Shown piece after piece: positions 1-14,700 of a DNA stretch of 64,000 nt. Each line of letters begins with the position of its first letter. Position 1 is the first letter of the stretch. Origin of the DNA: Bostrychus sinensis (lineage: Eukaryota > Chordata > Actinopteri > Gobiiformes > Eleotridae); NCBI GenBank assembly GCA_020698575.1, contig CM036258.1, positions 20,914,795-20,978,794 of the forward strand. The letters run 5' to 3'. The notes beneath the pieces are model-generated. The model did not search any database. It had not been told where the DNA came from and saw only the letters and a program-made list of their open reading frames with translations. The translations under genes were made by a program, and so were the position numbers.

Positions 1-3000
1 GAGCCTTACAGAGTACACATTGTATTAAATCTGCCTTGTTTAATAGTAGGCAGCAGTATGTTTATGTGAAGCCTCTCTTCATTCATGCTTGTGGTTCGCC
101 GCAGCGTTCCTTGTGCAGATACCACTTTAGTCATACCTGCTTCTATGCACAAGCCACAGACACCCAAATAATGATTCCATTTGTCCAGATGATTATCTCA
201 TTCAGCCACCCAAAAAGCACAAACTGTTTAAAGGAAAGAAATCCAAATGTTGAGTAGTAATGGCTGTATCACTGATAATGCAGTGAGAGACGTGGAGGTT
301 TAGTCTGCCTTTACAATAGATTTGAATAAAATGTATATAATTATAGCTTCACTTAGGGAGCATAGGCGGAAAAATAAATCTCGGCAGTTTGATACGCTAT
401 GACTTTTAAGATGGTGTGGTTTTTAATTCCTGGTGTGTGGCACACTTAGCTTCTCTTCGCTCAGTTTTTGTTTTTTCTTTGTTGCACTGCATAAACAGAC
501 AACTATTGATACTGCGCCAATGGAATCATCCATTTTTTTATAGGAAACATTAAACTGATGTGATTGAACATGTGATTGGTGTTCAAAGCTACAGCTAAAG
601 ATGATCACTTATTAAGATCTTCATTAAAACAGCCTAAACACTTAACTTAATAGGCACATTTTCCAAAGGTAATCATGGCGGCAGGTGATTTTTTTTTTCT
701 GCAGAGCAATTGTTCCCATGAATGAAACAGATACAGTATACATCAAGCCACTTTCTAATGTCTTCTATCTTAGTTAAAAATTTTATTTTTTTTGTGTGTT
801 TTTTGTTTTACTAATTCGTCTAATTTATTGTAGTTTACTGAATTTATGGCATGACAATTTACACACTAGCTATTAGGAAATAATTTTCTACTCAAAACAA
901 AGAGTAAAAGCCTCCACAAAGGCATCTTAATAATTATGTCTTCATCATCATCATCATCATCATTTTACTGACCTCTTGAGACTGCAGTTGGTAAATTATT
1001 TGTTTGTTGGTTGCATGGTACAACCTAAATTGTGAAATGCTTTCTACTTTTTTGCCTATATAACCATGAATAGCTCTTTAAGTAGATGAATTAGTGCAAT
1101 AAAATCTAATTTTGGAGAGTGCCACTAAACACTACTAAAATAACTGTTATTTCACTGACTTTGTTTTGGCTTTTAAAGGTCAACATTTCCTCTGCAGTCT
1201 TGGGTAGCACATAGTCACTTTTATTCCTGTAACGTTAGACTTTTAGTTTATATGCACATTTTCCAAGTTAATCATGGCAGGTTACAAATTTAAATTTCAT
1301 TCGTTCCTCCATTTCATCTGTGTGGTGTCACATAAGGGCAACGTCAGGGACAAGGTTCATTAAATGCAACGTTAGCTTCAACAAAGTGACCAAATGTATT
1401 TATTCAATCCAGTCTCTCATGATTAATGTGGATATTTGAGCTAAATGTATTGGTTTGAGCAGACAGGCAGTGTTGTGCTAGTGTTGCTAGGGAATAATAA
1501 CATAAGTGGGCCTTAGTATTTTGTGGAGCTGTGTTTCATCATTTTAATCAGATGTCAACGTGTCCCAGCAAAATATGTGCAATATGTCTTCCTCAATATT
1601 GAAATATTAGATGACAATTAAATTAAAATGCTCGTTTAGTTGATTTATTCAGAAGCAAATGCATACATAAGAAGTTTGCTTAAGAAGATAAATGTTGGTT
1701 AGTTGTACCACCCTATCGTCCATTTATACACCTTAATGGCAAAACAAACAGAACATTATTTCTTATGTAACAACTCCAGATGTCTAATTAGATCTACAAC
1801 TAAAGCCATTTTACCTCTGCCTTAAGAGGTCCACTGGCAAGGACATTTATGTGATATAAGAGAGCACAGTTTCATGGCGAAAAGTGCTGGAAAAACTCCT
1901 TAATAAACTCTTTGCGGTTGTCTCATACCCTGAAGCGTCTGTTTACAATGAGGACTCCTAACAGACAGTGAATCGCTCCAGTGTTGATGAGGGGATTGTT
2001 GTATGTAAACTGATGATGCATGCATTGTTATTGTCTATTTCAGCTTTCATAATGAAGGCAGTCAACCTCAGCTCAAAAGGCCAAAACACAGGTTACTATA
2101 AAGACACGCTACACTGTCCTCAGGAAATCTACATTCACTTTTTTGATAATTTCACCATTAAATCTAAAACTGAGGCCTGATATGAGCCTCGTGTCGAGAT
2201 ACTTCTGATATTCCGTAAAATAAGCCGTAAAATAGCCAAGCCCAAGAATAAAAACGTTTTTGCTCTGATAACTACTGGCCCTTCACTAGCTACTAGACAA
2301 AAGATACAGTTTATTACATAATATCACTTAAAATAGGGTAACTCTATTTACACATATGAGCATGTTTTCATTACCAAAACATCAGCATTGATCTCACCTT
2401 GAGTCAAAATTGGCAGTAAATATATAAACTACACGTCTGTGCTGTGTTATAATTCCTTTTAGACATTTACTACATTGTTTATCTGCTGTTATAGGTAGTT
2501 AGCTAAAGGTAATTGTTTTGCATTTAAGCTTTCTTCTTTACTTTCCTCAATAATCTTGAATAAAATCTTAATAAAATAATTTGCCTTTGTCTGACGTATA
2601 TGTGGTTGTCTTCGCTCTCTATCTGACACTACAACTGCAAACATGAGATTTGGTAAGCTTGTTTAAACACTCGCTCCATTTTTCCTTAGAAAAGCGTTAA
2701 CTGGAAATGGGAAAACAGGTTACGGGACTACTTCCGTGTTTTGTGAAAAAGGTCTTTAATGTCACCAGTGCAGAGGTCTAATGCAGAGCTCCACCTTTTA
2801 GAAAGAAGACTAAGGTCCAAAGTTCTGTCACCTCTTCCAGCTGCGCCAAAACCAACATGTGTCAAGTTTGAGCACAGTGGCTAACATGAGGATTCCTAAT
2901 AATTATTATTATTATGACGTAATTATTCCATACTGGCTAATAATCTACAATGATGGGTGTCATCTGTGATTGGCTGGTGCCACTTAGCAACTCACTAATC

Positions 3001-6000
3001 GACCAATCAACATTCAGATACCATGTTTAGGGTTTTATTACTTTCCTAGCCCGTCATCCACTGAACACTGAATCTATTTGACAAGAAAATCCTTTCCTTC
3101 TTTTAACAAGTCATTTGTATCTTTCCTTTTAAAGGCCAGGACTTCCACTGCTACTGGGCTCTATATCTATCACTGTATACAGCAGGTCAGTGCATATCAT
3201 TGCTGTAGTACTATAAAATGAAAACATGGTGACTCAGTGTTAGTGAAGCTGATAACATTCACATTTATAGCTGTAGGTTCAGGAAAGTCTGTGGGTCCAA
3301 CAACAGCTGGACACATGTGCTATATTTAAACCAGATGTGGCCCAGAATGTCCACCACATGGAAAAGCTGACTGTACCTGTACCTCTTTGGTAACACTGAG
3401 GGGACCTAACAGCCAACCTTTAGGAAAGTTGTGGCATTTTGGTCCTTGTACCATGAGATCTTTTCATTAGTTTTGTCTACCTCCTCGTAGGTCTTTTAAT
3501 TTTTTCTGTTTTTTACGTTAAAGACAGCATTAAACAACCAGAATTTACTGTCACATATTTTGCAGTTGGGATTACAGCCCCGTTAACATAATTCCATATG
3601 GTGACTGTCTGCTCTGCAAATTATCCACAGTCAAAAGAATCTGAGGACTGCTCTTTAGAGCCACTGGCCTCTTTTTTCCATTTTATTCCAGTGATATCAT
3701 TTACTGTAAAGCTCTGTTAATGGCGTTTACGATATGCCTCTTATATGGTAAGGAAAATCTTTTGTTGTTCAAACAGCGAAACATGGAAATGCAGGGAATG
3801 GAAATGTGCACTCATAAGACATTTTCGGAGAGGCCACGGAAGGTCTTTTTACTAGATTCAAGGAAAAAGTTGCACTGTACGTGAACCTCCAAGCTGAATG
3901 GATATAACGTAAATACACATGTGGAGGACATGTGTCAAAGGAAGTGTCCAGTGCGCTGGAGCACTCACTTAAAGTTTGATCTGAACTGAAACTCTAAATG
4001 GCAATAGCATGTGGCCCTACAACACAACATTTTAGGCTCAGCAGCTCAACACAGAGGGATATTTATTGTGATTTGAACATGCAATCATGGAAAACTTGCA
4101 AGCATACCTCTGCACAAACCTCTCTGTAGACATCAGACTACCAATTTCCTTCTGCTAAATCACTTAGCACGCTCATAGCCCCGCTGCCTCTCCGTTGATC
4201 TTGCTCTCGAGACACTCAAGAAAGAGATATCCATACCACAAATGCTGGGTATCGGACTGCTAATGATTTTGACTTGCTTTTGGCCTCCCAGTTTCCAACA
4301 CAAGATCCTCAGTAGGGCCAGAAAAACTGCACGAACGTGACCGCGGCCTCACTCTCAAATTGTCCTGAGCCATTATGACGGTTAACATCTGTGACAATAA
4401 CGTCTTGGATGACATTACAGAGTGATCTGCAGGCTGCTTGGAGAAAGGGGTAAAGCTGTAATCTGCAAGGTTCGAGAATGCTACAGAATTAGATCATGTC
4501 TCCCACGCATCCAGCGGCATAACTGTGGTGAGTATGACGGTTTGTTAATGAACATTTGAAGCCTTCCCAATGGCCAGGTCGTCTCGAACACATCATGTCT
4601 AAAAGCATGCATTACTTCACAGTAGCAGTTGAGGAGGTATTTAGGTTACAGTTGAGCTTATTTTTATTCGGTAGCTTCTGTTTCAAAAATACTTGTTCTC
4701 TTGTATGATATGTATCCAAAGAAGCAACCAGGAGACTAACAAATCAATTCTGAACAATGTCCAGAGTGTCATACACCATAACTGAGGTGAGAAGCCTGCA
4801 TTTTCAGTATGACTATGGAGATTCAAATGGAAGGTCCTGTAGAATCCCATAGAAGCAGTCTCTTTACAAGTGAAATAAAAAGGTTTATAGCATGGTATAA
4901 ATAATCTCTGCTTCTGGGCCAGGTTCTCTTTTTAAGACAACTGTGCAGAGTAATTTTCAGATATGTTTTCTGATGATTATTTTTAATATTTGACTGACAG
5001 ACGTTTGTGCCTGTGCCCTTTTGGTACCGCTTGCTGTTTACTGAAGCCTTATTATATTATCATTATCATTATCGTAGGAATGCTCAGACCTCACCCTATG
5101 GTTTCTTTCCACTTCACTTACGTAAACTCTGATGGAACAGTGTGTGTTCTGAAGATTTCCCTTTATGTGGTTGATTGTTCCATGCCAATAACAATATGAA
5201 CAGAACAGGATCAAATAAAGCACATACTTTTAAGGAACTTTTAATAAGATTTAAAACGTATTTAGTGGGTTTCTTCCTCTTCCACAACCTTTTGTGTTTA
5301 AAGTACTTGCAATATCTTTTTGGGTAACAACATATTTGTCCACAAAAGTGTACAATTAAGAATCTTAAAAACACACCTATATCTTATTTTGGGGTCAGCC
5401 CTATGTTCCCTCTGCCCTATGTTTCCAAATTTCTAAGATATATTTTCAAAATTAGGCTCCATCTTTGCACAGCCATGCATCATTCCTAAGATTTAGAGTT
5501 ATGGGGATGAGCTGTATCATTAACAGTTACTACCTGGCTTCTGTTCAAAGTTACTATAAATGCAGATGATACTACTGTGTGCAATATCTTATACTATAGC
5601 TCAGTCATACTGAAGTAGTGGATGTGTGCAGGTTTATTTGGGTACTAGAGCAGAACTGAATGCCATGTGTGTTTTAGTTTATCAGTATTAAAGGTTTGTG
5701 AATTGTCTGAGCCTAGTCCTGTTTTGGAATAAGCTCTATAAAGGTTTTTATTTTTAGAGGTTTTGGCATTTGATGTGTTATGAGAAATCTCATTATAACG
5801 GTCTCTTTATCTGACTGGATGGTTAACTAAAGCACCTAAACTGGAACAACACACAGGTGATTTATAGTAGGAGACAAGCTCAGTAAATCTACATCCAACT
5901 GCTTAAGTCAATAGGGCCTTGATCCAGCTCCAGTACAGGCCTCTCAATGCTAAACTCTTTCACAGATGAGGACTACAATGGCGTTTGTGAGCAGATAAGT

Positions 6001-6223
6001 TAGCCCCCAGGAGCAGGGTTGGCATATTTCTGTTGACAACTGATGATTCGAGGTCAAGGTGTGGCATGTTTGGACTTTGACGAGAGAGGTTGGTTTCTCA
6101 CACAGCCCTCAGGCCATAGTGCACCACCCACTGGTCAGTGCACATGAATAGGTTATTTCTCAAGAGGAGTAAACAATAGTAGTCTTTGATTTAATTTACC
6201 CAGCCTGAACTTACAGTACATAG
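1..6223. other. Intergenic, no gene recognised
   Basis: AT-rich single-copy-looking DNA. Open frames here are short, lack a recognisable domain and have no chain of splice signals. A (TCA)n run lies at 942-963 and short AT-rich runs occur near 2,900. I see no RNA gene, transposon end or promoter-like CpG block. Distal enhancers cannot be excluded by reading alone. Confidence 0.6.
942..963. repeat. (TCA)n microsatellite
   Basis: About seven uninterrupted TCA units, directly visible. It has no obvious role. Confidence 0.85.
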
Positions 6224-6751
6224 ATGTTTTCTCATTTAACTCTGGGGATCAATTTTGCATTGATAAGTTTCTTTCCATATAAAGTCTACAGTAAAAGTAC
6301 ATATGTTGCAGCCTGCTTTGTCAGCAGTTTCAGAGCTGAAATCCAGACTAAAGAGTTCCCAGAAGACAGGCAGCATCCAGCTTTGAAACCACTTGTTACT
6401 GCCTTTAAATTACATCTAAATGTAGAAAGATGTATAGCCCCTCTGGCTCATATTGCTCTGTCACTATCTTCAACTTACTTATGGAAAAGCAGAGCAGCCA
6501 TAGACACATCTATACATTTAGGTCCTATGAAAGCTTACATAACAGACCAAGATATGGTTGGCTTTACCACAGAAAATGACTGTGTGGTTAACACTTTGGT
6601 ACATGCCATAATCAGAATATTTACTAAATTACAGGCTGTCAAACATTTCTTCAGTTCATGCCCCAGATATGCCATCCGTGCTGCTGTTATGTATTTGAAG
6701 CCATACATTCACTCTGTAAATTGTCAGCATTTTTTACGTGAATGTGCATAG
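6224..6751 (+). other. Unassigned 175-codon open frame, probably chance
   Basis: This is the longest open frame in the left 24 kb that is not explained by a gene. It starts with ATG and encodes a mixed hydrophobic/basic product with no signal peptide, transmembrane pattern or motif I recognise. There is no clear promoter, and no splice partners were found. In DNA this AT-rich a frame of this length is uncommon but not impossible. It could be a decayed retrocopy. I would not annotate it as a gene without conservation or RNA evidence. Confidence 0.12.
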
Positions 6752-6941
6752 GTGTAGCATTTGTTTGTGCTTTCTCCTGTGGACTTTGCTGTTTTTGCAT
6801 TGTATACATACATCTTGTTTGGTGGGGTCTTGATCAGTATACATAGTATTTTATATCCAGTGGTCCTAAAATATTATATATCCTTTAAGACATTTTATTG
6901 TAATATAATGGTTTTTAAACAGATCACTCTTTTATTGAGTC

Positions 6942-6963
6942 TTTTTTTTTTTTTTTTTTTTTT
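6942..6963. repeat. Poly(T) run
   Basis: A run of about 22 T. It could be a reverse-strand retroposon tail, but no body of a known element is visible beside it. Confidence 0.8.
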
Positions 6964-7774
6964 AGATATTTAGATATTTTATTTTATTGGATAGAGCAGT
7001 AGGACTTGAAAACACAACACCGAGGCAGGCTTTAGTTGTCGTGTATATGACAGTTCTACCAACTGAGCTATACTGCAGCATGAATCTGACACTTTTATTC
7101 ATTCATTTTTACCGTGTTTTTTATTTTTATCTCCCACAGAGCCTGTCCCACCTCTTTATGACAGTGGGGTTAACCTTTGACATTTACCCATTATTGCAGG
7201 ACTAACACTTAGAGACATTCACTCTTATGATTATTGTCCCACTGTGGGATTGAACCCATGATCTTGCTAACCACTTTACAAATGGGGAGCCCAGCCTTAA
7301 TCACGTCAATCATCATTCAGCAAAGTGGTTAAAAGTATTCACATTCTTTAGCTTTAACACTCTGTTCTACTGCACCCTTGCTTTATATTGTTTTCTTGAG
7401 TGGCACCTAAGCATGAGTTTGTCCACCTATCATTCCGCGTCATCCTGACTGGAATGTTCAGAACTCCACAAATTCCTGCTTTGGAAAACTCAAACACAAA
7501 AACCACACAAAGTCCCATCCTCATATTCAGCTACAGCATGAAAATATCACTTAGCTGCAACCACAATGCCTCACGGGGCCTAAAACAATATTTTTTTGGA
7601 AACTGAGCAACAGTGCCCCGTCTAAAACTGACACTTCAAAGCTATGAATTTTCAGGCGACATTTTCCAGTCCTCTTTCTCAAGCTCGCATTCTTTGTATA
7701 CGCCCACACATTTTGACCAATTACCCATGTTGTATATTTGTACTTTGTGTTTATCTGCCAAAGCAAACCAACAG

Positions 7775-8742
7775 ATATGTCCGATGAGAGCAAGGAGCAG
7801 TCACAAATCTGTCATAGGTGTTTGTTGGCGCAGAAAGCAACCCTGTCCAACTGTGGAATGGGCCACAAACACATGGTAAGATTTATGTATATTTGACATT
7901 TATTAGATTTTTGTGACTTTCCTGCAACATGATGTCTTAATCAGGTCTGTGTCCCACTACAGAGATCAACCCGTTCGACAACAGAGGTCATTTCAGGTAG
8001 CAGACGGGTGCAGGCATCTGGAGACCAGCAGCAAACAGAAGCCAGAAGTAATGTAACACCTGGGTATGTGGAATAATAAAATATCAGGCACAAAAATATT
8101 TGTCCCATCTGAAAAAACACAAATATATTTTATAGATTTGTACATATAAGGTTTTTCTTTCAAATTAGTAGCCCGGGGTGATACATAATACTTTATTTCT
8201 GAGAAGTTCACAGTTGATTTCAAAAAGTAGTTCATTTTAGGGAAAAGGTGCATTTAAGGTTATAATAAAAGCACTTGTGACATAGAGGTAGGAAGATATT
8301 ATGCTACTAAAACAATATGAATTATATCCATGGTTTGGTGAACTATTAAATACTTGCTTTATAATTGGCAATAGCTGGAAATGAATGCTAAAAATGGAAC
8401 ATAGTATAATCAGGTGGCTGTGAGGTAAAACGCTTCTACATTTTTCCCATTTTATGAGCTTTAGAGAGTCTGTGCAAGAGCTTTAGGAACCAAAGAGAGA
8501 ACCACTGAATAGGAATACCAGAGACACAAAATACTTCAGTTTAAATTTGAAGGACACCCCTGAAGACAATGTATGTAATCAATAGGGCTGCAATATTAGA
8601 AAACTGTGTCATATGCAATTTCCTCTTTGAATGCTGATGTGACCTGCAATATTTGAATTCTGCTTTAATATACAGTAGTAATGTTTCTTCTTTCAGGGCC
8701 AAGTCTAAACCAAGTCTAAAAGAGGACTACGTATTAGACTAA
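7775..8742 (+). CDS. Candidate small three-exon gene, unrecognised
   Basis: Three exons can be joined with intact phase: 7,775-7,875 (ATG at 7,777), 7,963-8,063 and 8,697-8,742 (TAA at 8,740). Acceptors are ACAG, CTACAG and a good TTCTTTCAG. Donors are ATG/GTAAGA and GG/GTATGT. The join gives 81 residues. The N-terminal third has Cys-x2-Cys (residues 12-15), a further Cys at 26 and a Gly-His-Lys-His segment (29-32), which resembles a small zinc-binding knuckle. The middle is Ser/Thr/Gln-rich and basic; the C-terminus is Lys-rich and ends Asp-Tyr-Val-Leu-Asp. I do not recognise the family. It may be an internal part of a larger gene, a non-coding transcript or coincidence. The frame agreement across two introns is the main evidence. 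Confidence 0.25.
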
Positions 8743-11700
8743 ACTTGGAGAATGCTGGACTAACAGGACTTTTTATTTAGGTCATTCTAATTGGGTGTGT
8801 TTTTTTATTTTTCACAGAAAGCAAAGCAATTTATAAACAGACTCAAAATGCAGTGTTCATCATGTGTGGGTGGCTCTCCGCTTTGAGACCTCATGTTATC
8901 TCTGCAGCCATCAGACTCCTATTCACCGTCACTGTCGGTCAAGCGCGCATTCTGTCCAGCACATACCTGAGAAACTCTGCACGCTGTATGAGCTGTGGAC
9001 AAAGAAGCCAGACAGATAGGAACTCATCTAAACTAACTGTCTTTACACAGGGGGGTTAGATACAGAAGTAGTCGGCGCCAGAGATTACTCAAAGTTAGTC
9101 CGACCGCAGCTGCTCAGATTAATCTTAACTGTCATTTACACAGCATTACTCAAAAACCTTGTTGCCTTACACTGCCAAACCAGAAAAAGTAAGTAGAGCA
9201 AGTGAAATGTCTTACCCAAGAACACAATGACAGGATACAATGCCGGTAGTGGGTATTGAACCATCAACCTGCCACCCTAATGGATTTTTAGCTACAGTTA
9301 ATGCTAATGTTTACAAGAATTGCATGTCATCAAACATTTGTGGAACCAACCTTGCTACAAATTTTAATACCAGTAACACTATTAGCCACATTCAAAGGGA
9401 CAGTTGGAGGAAGAGGTCAGTGTTAATAGGTAGCAGCTTTTACAAGAAGTGAAGGTCTTAAAAGGATGGTCCTGAGTCTCTGTGGTGCACTATACAGCGG
9501 CCTTGCACTCGGCATATGTGAGGCGTACAGTAGCTACAGTCCTGTGTACACAACCCAGTATGAGCGCCGACTGGAAACACGAGAGTCCCAGAGCGGGGAA
9601 GAAGGGGATTCGAATAAATCCCGGAGCCACGGGAGAGCGAGCTATGTAATAACTGCCCTCCATTAAAAACATTTAGCTGTCGTGGCTTATTTCAGAAGTG
9701 TCAGCCGCCTTTCTGCTTTGACTAAACCTAAAGCAAAAGGGAATGCACTCATTAAAATGTGTGTTTGTTTAGGCTGAGAGTTATGTAATTTGGCACAACA
9801 AAACTGAGCCTGCCATGTGAAGTAAAGCTTATAATTGTGAGCTGATTCAGAGACAGCAGTTACTAAAGGTGAAAGTCATTTTCTTTGATAAGAAATGTGA
9901 GGGGAATTAGTCTAAAGAACAACTGATTGGCTCTTTAAAGCATTTCCAAATACCTAAAAGGGGTTTCTCCATACTTGCTGCAAATGCACAGTGAGGCTTA
10001 ATGAGCACTTCGAGAGATTTGATCTGAGTTGGAAAAAACACCAAGTGGAATACACCATTAAGTGTTTGCTATTTGTCTTCCCTCTAGGCTGAGTGCAGAC
10101 AAATCTCTAAGTAATGCGTTTGAAGTGAGGCCTAGGTTCTGCATTAGACAGGTCAGCCACAGCAGGGTTGGAGCTTTAACTGTTTAACTGTGGGTTTGTC
10201 AGCACTTAAAAGTCACTGTTGCTGCTTTACGGAATAAAAACTTTTCTTCTCTCCTCTGTGATACTATTTACACAGTTTTTACATTGGTTGGCAAATGTGT
10301 ATGTTGTTATCAAATAAGTAAGTGTCAGTGTTTTGTCAGTTGGTATGATGTAACACATATTTCTACAGGATATCCTCATTACCTTACAGGACAGGACAGT
10401 CATTGTATATTATGCTTTTTGGGGGATCTATGAGTTGAGACTGCAGAGGTACACTAAGGAATTATAGACTCTAATTGGTCTGTGTTATTGTTGTTGCAGA
10501 GTGGAACTTTCTGTGTGGATTTGCCTGGCTGACTGTCTGCATGGCTCCCAGGACCTGGAGGTGAGAAGCAGTACATGACGAACTCGACGCCTGGAGGTCA
10601 ACTCTGTCCATTTGCCAATTTTGGTAGTTGGTTAATAATATAAACTCTGAGAGCGCACACCTCCGTCAGGACAGTACAGTTCCAAGTTCCATATTGTGCC
10701 AGCCTCAAATGTTTATTTCCTTGACTACAAACCTAGGCATAGTGTTTGAAACCAGACCACAGCTATGAGTTTTGTTGTTCAAAGACAGACAAGCAAAAAC
10801 TTATTTTAGGTCTTTTTGTGCAATCATGCCAACACTGAAGCACTTGAACTAAACACATTAACCTGGACAATTACTTAGTGGAGCCTATATGTTGCATATA
10901 GAGAATGTTTGGTTTGCAGGAGCGTGTAATGCTATGACTTTATATTACTTCTCTTTGGCTCCTGTTTCCACTCATCATGTTCATATCACTTCATGAGCTG
11001 GGTTTATGACAGCTTGGTGTCAAAGATCCCAGATTTGTCCAGGAAATAGCCTGTTAAACACAAACAGAGAAAGCATCACTGGTGTTATTTCTATTCCCAA
11101 ACACACAGTGGATTTGTTTTTGTTTTGTTTTTTCTACAGGGAAACCCAGCCATTCCTATAGTTTGTCTTGGCTGTGTGTGCACCTCCTGATGGGGTCTGG
11201 AAAACATATATCCCTGTGTGGGGCTGCTGGAGATGGAGGGGCTCAGCAGGCAGGCAGCACACCCCTGTAAGACGTCTCCCACTGGGACAAAAAAACGGAA
11301 ACTCCAGCATGAGCAACTGAAGAACCAAAACACACTAACTTCTGTTTCTCTGTTTTCCCTGACACAGCAAATTACAGGGCACGCCGCCGCTGCATGGGAT
11401 CTCCAGCATCAGTGTAAGGAAGTGGTTCTAGCAGCTGGACCTGTACACGGCTCTGAGCACGAGGCTGGCTCCTCTGGTGAAAGTGTTGCTCTGTCATGTC
11501 CAATTCAAAACCTCATCTATTATAGTCTTGAGTTGGACTGTGCCACGTCTCATTTGTGCACAGGTTCTCACTGCTGCCTCTACAGTTCGCTATTGGGCAC
11601 TGCATATCCCCTACCTGATCCTGCTGCTTCTGGTGTGGAAAGCTTTATAGCGACTTGATGCGACTATCAGAATGAACCTGACATCCAAAAGGAAACATCC

Positions 11701-14700
11701 TGAAGAAGTCACAAGGGGTTGAGATATTTCCTGGCACATTTCTGCTCAATCAGTGCAGTTTGAATGAGTTCTTGGAGAAACAAAGAGGCTTCAGTGATGG
11801 ATTCTGCATTTGTCTTCATCTCCATTCACGTTGATGAAAGACACGCTGACCTCTCAGCTGATTTGGAACATTTCTCATCTTTTTCGATTTCCTTCAGGCT
11901 CAAATAACCTGCAGTTAAAACCATTAGTGAGCGCCTGCAGCTTACAGACCTTCTTTAGGGGCAACTTTTGTGATTTCCTATGACCTTAAAATACAGCCAT
12001 CATCAAAATGTCCACTCCACTGTATCTGCTTACATAAAACACATTTGCTAATTGTGATATAAAGGGCAAAGAGTAATGGACAATGTTGCTAATGCATGGC
12101 TATCAGATGATTGAGAAAGAGGAGCCCTTAAGGAAATGATGGGAATGTTTTGGGAATGGGAATGTTTTTCAGCATGTGTTTTTGTTTAGTGGCCCTTTCA
12201 CACAGACTCCCCAACTCAGGCATTACACTAAATCACTGACTTTTCTGCAGCTATTTCCCTGTCAACCTGCGTCTCGCTCCAGTAGGTGCACAAAACCCCA
12301 AATCTGTTGAACGAATTCAAAGTAGACTATGTTTATATTGTTCTAGGAGCCAATGGTCCCAATAGGAAAATGGTGCTGGGAGCTGTGTGCTGATGGCTAA
12401 TATAGTGTTCCCAAAGTGCGGAACAAATCACACAGCTTAATACGGTTCCTGAGATTTAGTGTTGGCAGTCCACCACAGATCGTCTGTCTGCCTGTAAGGA
12501 CTACTGCCACTGATACGTCCTGTAGAGCTACAACAGGGTTTCCCATTTGAATGGACATAATCTGTAATGTATCCATTATTACACTTATGCACATTGACCT
12601 GACTAAATACCCCTTCCCCATTTTAACAAGGAAAGCCTTTTGCCTTGGTTTGACCCCAACCTCTTCTTTATTTCAGACAAAACATGGAGCCTCCTCTCTG
12701 CGTCACCAGAGACAGAGAATGTGCTCCAGCCTTACCGTAAACGTCATGACAGGCAGGAGTTATAACTGCAAGCCTATGGGGCATGGAAAGATCTGAAAAA
12801 GATGAGGAGGAAGGGGGCAGGGATTCCCGGCACTCTTTATGGCTAATGGTATTTGAGCCTTTTTTCTGTGAAATACCCATTTTTTATCAGTCTGACGGAA
12901 GGGGTCCCCCCAAACCCTGTAGGACATTCCATGGATGCTTGCTCTTCTTGTAACTCTAAAGGTGTTCAGCATGTTCCTTTTCTGTTCTATTTTTACCCCA
13001 CTCCTGGCTGCACAAATGACTCAACTCACTGCTGGGGAAATCAGAGTATTTATACTAGTATTAATGGCCTGCTTCTGTACATGTGGAAAACACATGCGCT
13101 TTCTTTACCAGAATTTCCACAGTATGAAAATGATCAGAGATATGTGTATGTATATAAGGGCTTAGATCTCATCTCTTGTTTAAGTAATTGTCTGACTTCA
13201 GGTTCCACAATATGTAATGTTATATCATTTCAGTGTGACATATCACTGATGCACACAGTCCAAAAGCCTTCAGTGAACATCTGCATGTTCTGGCCTGTCC
13301 ACTCTTACCAATAACTGGAAGTGATGCACTGCTCTCATGAGAGCGGCCGCTACTTTACTGGACTTTGGAAATAGTGTGTTTCCACAACAAGCGCGTTGTA
13401 CAAGAATCATCTCTGTGATGTCATGCAGGGATTTGAATTGAACTCTAAAGGACTGGCTCATGTCAGTGAACTGCACTTAATCTTAGTGATTCACCTCGAC
13501 ATGGGGAGGACTGTCAGGGCCACACTGAGCACCTGTTGTTTCACAAATCTCTCACTCGTATCATCATAGGTTAGTGTAGAATAAATCACAGTATTAAATA
13601 TGTATAATAGTCAATAAAATTGAGATACACATATTTAAAAAAAACAGTCACACGTTGTACAACAGGTGGCACACATGCATAGCATGTTTAAAGCCCATAG
13701 CTCATGACTGATTACCCAATAGTGCAATATTTATGGCAGTGTTTTTGAACACTGTGAGGGGGTTCAGTGACACTGAACCTGAACAAAAATAATCTAATGT
13801 AATGTGTTTTAGTGTCCTCCTGAGCAACCAATACAACAACAGTGGTCTAAGTCTGTGACTGAAGCGTCTCGTGTTTGGAGGAGTTACACTATGAGAAATG
13901 TTAAGCAGCTGAGCCTGGCATCACTATAAATCAGCCACATGTTGACTAGAGTCTTACATACAACACATTATTTACAGCATTTGTGTGATCTATCTGACTT
14001 TGGGTCATTCGATGAGAGCTTTCTCTTTCAACGGTGCTGCGCTGTAAAACAAACAACATGTTGGGTTTACAGTAGTGGCCTGTGAGTGTAAACAGAGTAC
14101 TGTTTACATTTACACATTCCCTCAACAACCCCCTGCAGCTGCCCAAGAACACAAGAAAAACTCTGATAGCTTTTCAACATGTACAGGATCCACACAGTAG
14201 TCAGCACTTCCTCTGAGTGCTCTCCAAGCTGTGAGAGGCCTTTGGCCCAGTGGCCACACTTCCAGTTGGACTTATTCTAAAAACCAAGCAGAATCTTTGT
14301 TTGGGTACATTCTTAGGCACGTGTCCCAGACACTGACAGGGCTTCAGCCAGGCTTCAGGACTCAGCTCCCTCTGCCAGGTTTATCCACTATACAGCCGCA
14401 TCAGAGGAGCTGCCCAAGTGTGATTGATGGAAATCATGAGGATGCAATGGAAGGGATTTTCTGAATCAAGCGTCACACATACTTCAGGAGCTACTGTTCC
14501 TATTATTATCTCTGTGCCTTGTAGTCTTCAACTGCTTTTAGCAGCAGTACAAGACCAAGATATTGCTATACATGATTATTTACTCTATCATAGTTAATGG
14601 CAGTTTACTCACAAGTTGTCATCAAATCCAATGTAGTTCTCATAAATAAACAACTTGTACTTGACACTGTTTACACAGCCAACACTGACCTCCTATTGCA

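Noticed and set aside
11218..11658. 146-codon open frame
   Set aside because: No domain, no conserved-looking pattern, and overlapping frames on the opposite strand; likely chance.
12853..13314. 153-codon open frame
   Set aside because: Composition typical of random translation; no splice partners or motif.
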